The notes beneath the pieces are model-generated. The model was not told the origin of the DNA. It worked only from the letters and a program-made list of their open reading frames with translations, and did not search any database. A DNA stretch of 64,000 nt from Thermococcus sp. JdFR-02 (lineage in GTDB: Archaea; Methanobacteriota_B; Thermococci; Thermococcales; Thermococcaceae), in the NCBI GenBank assembly GCA_002009975.1, contig MTLP01000012.1:62001-126000 (forward strand), read 5' to 3'. Shown here one piece after another: positions 60,924 through 64,000 of this stretch; the first letter of the stretch is position 1, and every line of letters begins with the position of its first letter. Made by a program: the position numbers and the translations under genes.

Positions 60924-61995
60924 TTTTAGTCTCCTCTATCGTTTTTACTATTTTTTCACTTGCTTTTCCGTCCCCGAATTTATAAGTGTAGACTTTTCCA
61001 TTTGGATTGAAGTCTCTGATTGCATTCAATATTTTTTCTTTGTCAGCACCAACTAAGATGTTCCATCCGTCTTCTACGGTCTCAACCCACTCCGTTCTTT
61101 CTCTTAATGTGATGCACGGGACTTTTAAGAAGTATGCTTCTTTTTGAACGCCACCAGAATCTGTTAAAATTTTCCTTGCATTCTCCTCAAGAACCAGCAT
61201 GTCTAAGTAACCAACTGGTGGAATTAGTAGCACATTTCCTGCTTTTTCAAGCTTTTTGAGAAGTTTATAAGCTTTCAAATACTTTTGAGTTCTCGGATGG
61301 GCTGGAAAGACAATTAATTCCCCACTCTTAATGAAGGCTTCAATGATGTTCTCCAAATTCTTTCTGTTATCAGTATTCTCAGCTCTGTGGACTGTTGCTA
61401 ATAAGTATTCTCTGGATTTTAGCCCGAGTTCTTTTAGAATATTTGAGTTTTTCCTTGCAATTTTGATATTATAGAGCAAAGCGTCATACATGACATCACC
61501 GGTCAGATAAACTCCCTCTTTAATTCCTTCATTATATAAGTTTTTGACAGCAGTTTCAGTTGGCGCAAAGAGGAAGTTACTAATGTGGTCTGTCAAAACT
61601 CTGTTAACTTCTTCGGGCATTTTTTTGTTAAAGCTTCTTAAGCCAGCCTCTATGTGAGCGACTTTGATGTGAAGCTTTACAGCGGCTAAGGCACCAGCCA
61701 ATGTTGAGTTGGTGTCGCCGTAAACCAAAACTAAGTCGGGGTTTTCTTTGAGTAGGACTTTTTCAATTTGTTTTAGCATTTCCCCTGTTTGGTAGCCGTG
61801 AGTTCCAGAGCCTACTTCGAGATAATAATCGGGCTTTGGAATGTTTAATTGTTCAAAAAATATTTTGTCCATTTCATAATCATAGTGTTGTCCAGTATGA
61901 ATTACAATCTCATCAAAGTGTTTTCTTAATTCTTTTGAAACAGGAGCCATTTTAATGAACTGCGGACGGGCGCCAACAACCGTAACAATCCTCAT
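60913..61995 (-). CDS. wecB: UDP-N-acetylglucosamine 2-epimerase (non-hydrolysing)
   Basis: 360 residues. It converts UDP-GlcNAc to UDP-ManNAc. The sequence starts RIVTVVGARPQFIKMAPVSKEL and contains VIHTGQHYDYEMDKIFFEQL, VYGDTNSTLAGALAA, HIEAGLRSFNKKMPEEVNR, HRAENTDN, HPRTQK and ILTDSGGVQKEA, the complete family set. UDP-ManNAc (or ManNAcA after oxidation) is a building block of surface glycans in this order. ATG 61995 follows CGAGGGA. It overlaps both neighbouring glycosyltransferase genes slightly, so it belongs to the operon. Confidence 0.95.
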   Translation of the reverse strand: MRIVTVVGARPQFIKMAPVSKELRKHFDEIVIHTGQHYDYEMDKIFFEQLNIPKPDYYLEVGSGTHGYQTGEMLKQIEKVLLKENPDLVLVYGDTNSTLAGALAAVKLHIKVAHIEAGLRSFNKKMPEEVNRVLTDHISNFLFAPTETAVKNLYNEGIKEGVYLTGDVMYDALLYNIKIARKNSNILKELGLKSREYLLATVHRAENTDNRKNLENIIEAFIKSGELIVFPAHPRTQKYLKAYKLLKKLEKAGNVLLIPPVGYLDMLVLEENARKILTDSGGVQKEAYFLKVPCITLRERTEWVETVEDGWNILVGADKEKILNAIRDFNPNGKVYTYKFGDGKASEKIVKTIEETKNEI

Positions 61996-63080
61996 TTTAA
62001 TCCCTCGTATAATCTTAATAATCTATTTTCCATTTTTTCCCAAGTATATTTTGCTAAAAAAACTTTTTTGCCATTGTGTCCCATTTTTTTAATGTACTTG
62101 GGGTTGTTTATTAAATAAAGGAGCTTTTGTTTTGCATCATTTTTGCTATATTTAACGCCTAAACCACATTTCCCTCTTTTAACAATTTCCTCCATTACAG
62201 AACCCTCTGTAACAAGGAGAGGGGTCTTAAGAGCCATTGCTTCAAATAGTTTATTTGGAGATGCAAGTTGGTTATTTTTAGTTGAAGGGTCATAAATTGC
62301 AAAAGTTACATGTGATCTTGAAAGTTCTTTTAACGAGTTATCATGTGATACATATCCGAGAAATCTACACTTATCGTAACATCTTTTTTTGACTTCTTCA
62401 AGAAGTTTGCCTGATCCGGCTATCTTTATTTTAATTCCTAATTTTTTAGCTATGTCAATCATCTCAATAATAAAACGTCCTTCTGATAAAACTCCCGCAT
62501 AAAAAATTGTAAACTCTCTATTCTTTTTTATAGGGAGTTTTATTGGGGAGATAGTGTTCATTACAACAATTATTTTTTCTTTTCGTCCTCTTTCTCTTAA
62601 AATCTTAATAAATCTCTTGTTAACAACTATGATATTATCGCTCCTCTTTATTATCCAGGAGTCGAGATGAGATATAATTTTTGATGCAAGCTTATTTTCT
62701 CTTTCCACAAGACTTTCATACAAGTCATGGATATCATAAATCCACCTCTTTCTCTTTAGCTTTTTTATTAAAAACCCTAAAAAAGCAGTGTCAAAATCGT
62801 GGGTGTGTATTGCATCAAAATTTTCTTTTAGGAGGATTTTTAGAGCTTTGAGATAAAACAATGGGAGCTTAAGAGCGAAATCTGAAAAATTTCCATACTT
62901 TGATCTTAGTTTGATTCTTTTTATTTTAATTCCTTCAAAATTTTCTTCCGTAGGATATTTTCCTTCTCTATCCCAAGCAATTATGGTAACATCATGACCA
63001 TGTTTAATCAAGCTTCTTGCTTCTTTATAAACCCTAGGATCGGGCTTGAAGGGATTACTAAGTGTCATTACGATTTTCAT
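61992..63080 (-). CDS. Glycosyltransferase family 4
   Basis: About 362 residues. HTHDFDTAFLGFLIKK and WIYDIHDLYESL mark the N-terminal acceptor half, and FTIFYAGVLSEGRFIIEMIDIAKKLG, GYVSHDNSLKELSRSHV and SPNKLFEAMALKTPLLVT mark the donor half. The ATG at 63080 follows AGGTGA. The preceding in-frame ATG (63107) would overlap the next gene. Its four-base overlap with wecB (GTGA/ATGA type) indicates coupled translation. Confidence 0.9.
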   Translation of the reverse strand: MKIVMTLSNPFKPDPRVYKEARSLIKHGHDVTIIAWDREGKYPTEENFEGIKIKRIKLRSKYGNFSDFALKLPLFYLKALKILLKENFDAIHTHDFDTAFLGFLIKKLKRKRWIYDIHDLYESLVERENKLASKIISHLDSWIIKRSDNIIVVNKRFIKILRERGRKEKIIVVMNTISPIKLPIKKNREFTIFYAGVLSEGRFIIEMIDIAKKLGIKIKIAGSGKLLEEVKKRCYDKCRFLGYVSHDNSLKELSRSHVTFAIYDPSTKNNQLASPNKLFEAMALKTPLLVTEGSVMEEIVKRGKCGLGVKYSKNDAKQKLLYLINNPKYIKKMGHNGKKVFLAKYTWEKMENRLLRLYEGLK

Positions 63081-63084
63081 TTTC

Positions 63085-64000
63085 TCACCTATAAGCTTTC
63101 TTTCCAAAGATCAGTCCAACAACAAAACCAATTGAAATTAGATTGTGAAACAGAAACATAGCAAAAGGCAATGCTAATGCATCTCTATTCTTGAAGTTGA
63201 GGCTTAATCTAATGCCTTCCATAAACAGGAGAAGCCAATACCCTAAAAACAGCCACAATAGGGGGGGTATAACAGGTAGAATTATTTCAAAACTCAAAAA
63301 TCCAACAGGGAATAACCATAAAGGTGAAAAGTAGCCTTTTCTAATAGCCATAGCTTTGACAATTCCGTAATTAAAAGTTTGTCTCAAAAAGCCTTTCCAA
63401 GTTGAGCGAGCAAAATAGTGACTCTTAATTTCTGGATTAAAGAATAGTTTGTACCCTTTTTTGTTTATTCTCAAATTGAACTCGAAGTCGTTTCCGACGA
63501 TCATATCCTCATCAAACATGCCAATTTCAATGGCTATTTTTTTGTCATAAAGTGCAAAGGCGACTGTTTTCGCAAAATGTGGCTTCTCTTCATACCAAAA
63601 TGTGCTTGCACCAGAAAGAGGAGAGGAGTAGATTAAAGCTACAAACTTGGCTAATCTGTTTTCATAGAGCTTGATTATCTTTCCCCCAACTCCTGCAAGT
63701 CTTGGCTCTCTTTTCTTAACTTCAAGAAATGTTTCAACACTTTTCCTTAAAAAATCTCTTTCAGGATAAGCATGGGCACCAAAAATTATGAATAACTCTC
63801 CATTTGCTTTCCTAATTCCTTCATTGAAGGCATAGACTTGCTTTCTTTTTGAATTGATAAAGTACTTTATCAGATCTGGATACTTTTTTTGAAACTCCTC
63901 AATGATGTTTTCTGTCTCATCTGTGCTCATTCCATTAAAAACAAGGATCTCGTACTTATCTTTTGGATAATCCTGATTAACCCACTCTTCAAGGCATTTT
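63085..64000 (-). CDS. Glycosyltransferase family 2, 5' end beyond window
   Basis: The open frame runs on past ATG 63930 to the window edge, reading CLEEWVNQDYPKDKYEILVFNGMSTDETENI, so the true start lies further upstream. Residues of the GT-A core include NGMSTDETENIIEEF, FIIFGAHAYPERDFL and GNDFEFNLRINKKGYKL. Two or three C-terminal helices (about the last 75 residues) anchor it. It is a polyprenyl-phosphate sugar or glycan-chain transferase of the surface cluster; the specific sugar is unknown. Confidence 0.88.
   Translation of the reverse strand, partial: KCLEEWVNQDYPKDKYEILVFNGMSTDETENIIEEFQKKYPDLIKYFINSKRKQVYAFNEGIRKANGELFIIFGAHAYPERDFLRKSVETFLEVKKREPRLAGVGGKIIKLYENRLAKFVALIYSSPLSGASTFWYEEKPHFAKTVAFALYDKKIAIEIGMFDEDMIVGNDFEFNLRINKKGYKLFFNPEIKSHYFARSTWKGFLRQTFNYGIVKAMAIRKGYFSPLWLFPVGFLSFEIILPVIPPLLWLFLGYWLLLFMEGIRLSLNFKNRDALALPFAMFLFHNLISIGFVVGLIFGKKAYR

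Noticed and set aside
1-64000. CRISPR array
   Set aside because: No regularly spaced direct repeats of 24-37 bases were seen anywhere in the window.

Overview
The window reads as a chromosomal segment of a hyperthermophilic archaeon of the order Thermococcales (Thermococcus, Pyrococcus or Palaeococcus type). The support is: AT-rich DNA with BRE/TATA promoters; Shine-Dalgarno (SD) sequences of the GGTGA type placed five bases before most starts; a CGP-CTERM surface protein; a GH57 4-alpha-glucanotransferase; perfect and near-perfect Thermococcales glycolytic motifs (TATCAC-N5-GTGATA); C/D box sRNAs; CDP-archaeol synthase; an MfnA-type decarboxylase; and a MoaD/SAMP-like ubiquitin-like protein with an E1-like partner. 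The species cannot be fixed from the sequence alone. No CRISPR array, rRNA, complete transposon or prophage was seen.

Layout. 1-3.6 kb: Lrp-type regulator, XTP/dITP pyrophosphatase, an adenosine-specific-kinase family protein, a tandem-HTH regulator and a SPASM protein that has lost its radical SAM cysteines. 3.7-13.4 kb (minus strand): an oligopeptide ABC importer (binding protein, two permeases, two ATPases) followed by a membrane protein, NAD synthetase and a DMT-type permease. 13.7-19 kb: pyrC-pyrK, a radical SAM enzyme, a PP-loop tRNA-thiolation-like ATPase and AlaX. 19-21.7 kb: a diiron oxygen-sensor-like protein plus a soluble chemotaxis receptor, two tandem C/D box sRNAs, and a cation efflux protein. 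21.7-25.7 kb: aspartate/tyrosine decarboxylase, Na+/H+-antiporter-like protein, a HAD phosphatase and a polyprenol-kinase-like protein. 25.7-32 kb: a large secreted carbohydrate-module protein divergent from GH57 4-alpha-glucanotransferase, each behind its own glycolytic motif, then an M1-like peptidase. 32-43.4 kb: TtuA, an FAD enzyme, an ABC exporter with a large secreted partner, tandem universal stress protein, a third C/D sRNA, two-subunit fumarase split by an IS200/IS605-like relic, an M20 peptidase, tRNA-Ala(CGC), and a LEA-14-like protein. 43.5-50.2 kb: a truncated propeller gene, an RND exporter with its own secreted partner, and a divergent regulator pair sharing a 24-bp perfect palindrome. 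50.2-55.6 kb: carS, MoaD-like/E1-like pair, a small HTH/membrane operon, methyltransferase-moaE and glutamine synthetase. 55.9-64 kb: a surface-glycan/N-glycan type cluster (epimerase, flippase, phosphodiesterase-like protein, three glycosyltransferases, UDP-GlcNAc 2-epimerase), cut by the window end.

The most interesting points are the stand-alone oxygen-sensing chemotaxis pair (18987-20529), the two tandem sRNAs with guides matching 16S and 23S rRNA, the divergent glycolytic motifs, the apparently circularly permuted peptide-binding protein, the fumarase alpha gene that seems to begin at an AUU codon, and the palindrome-controlled RND exporter.
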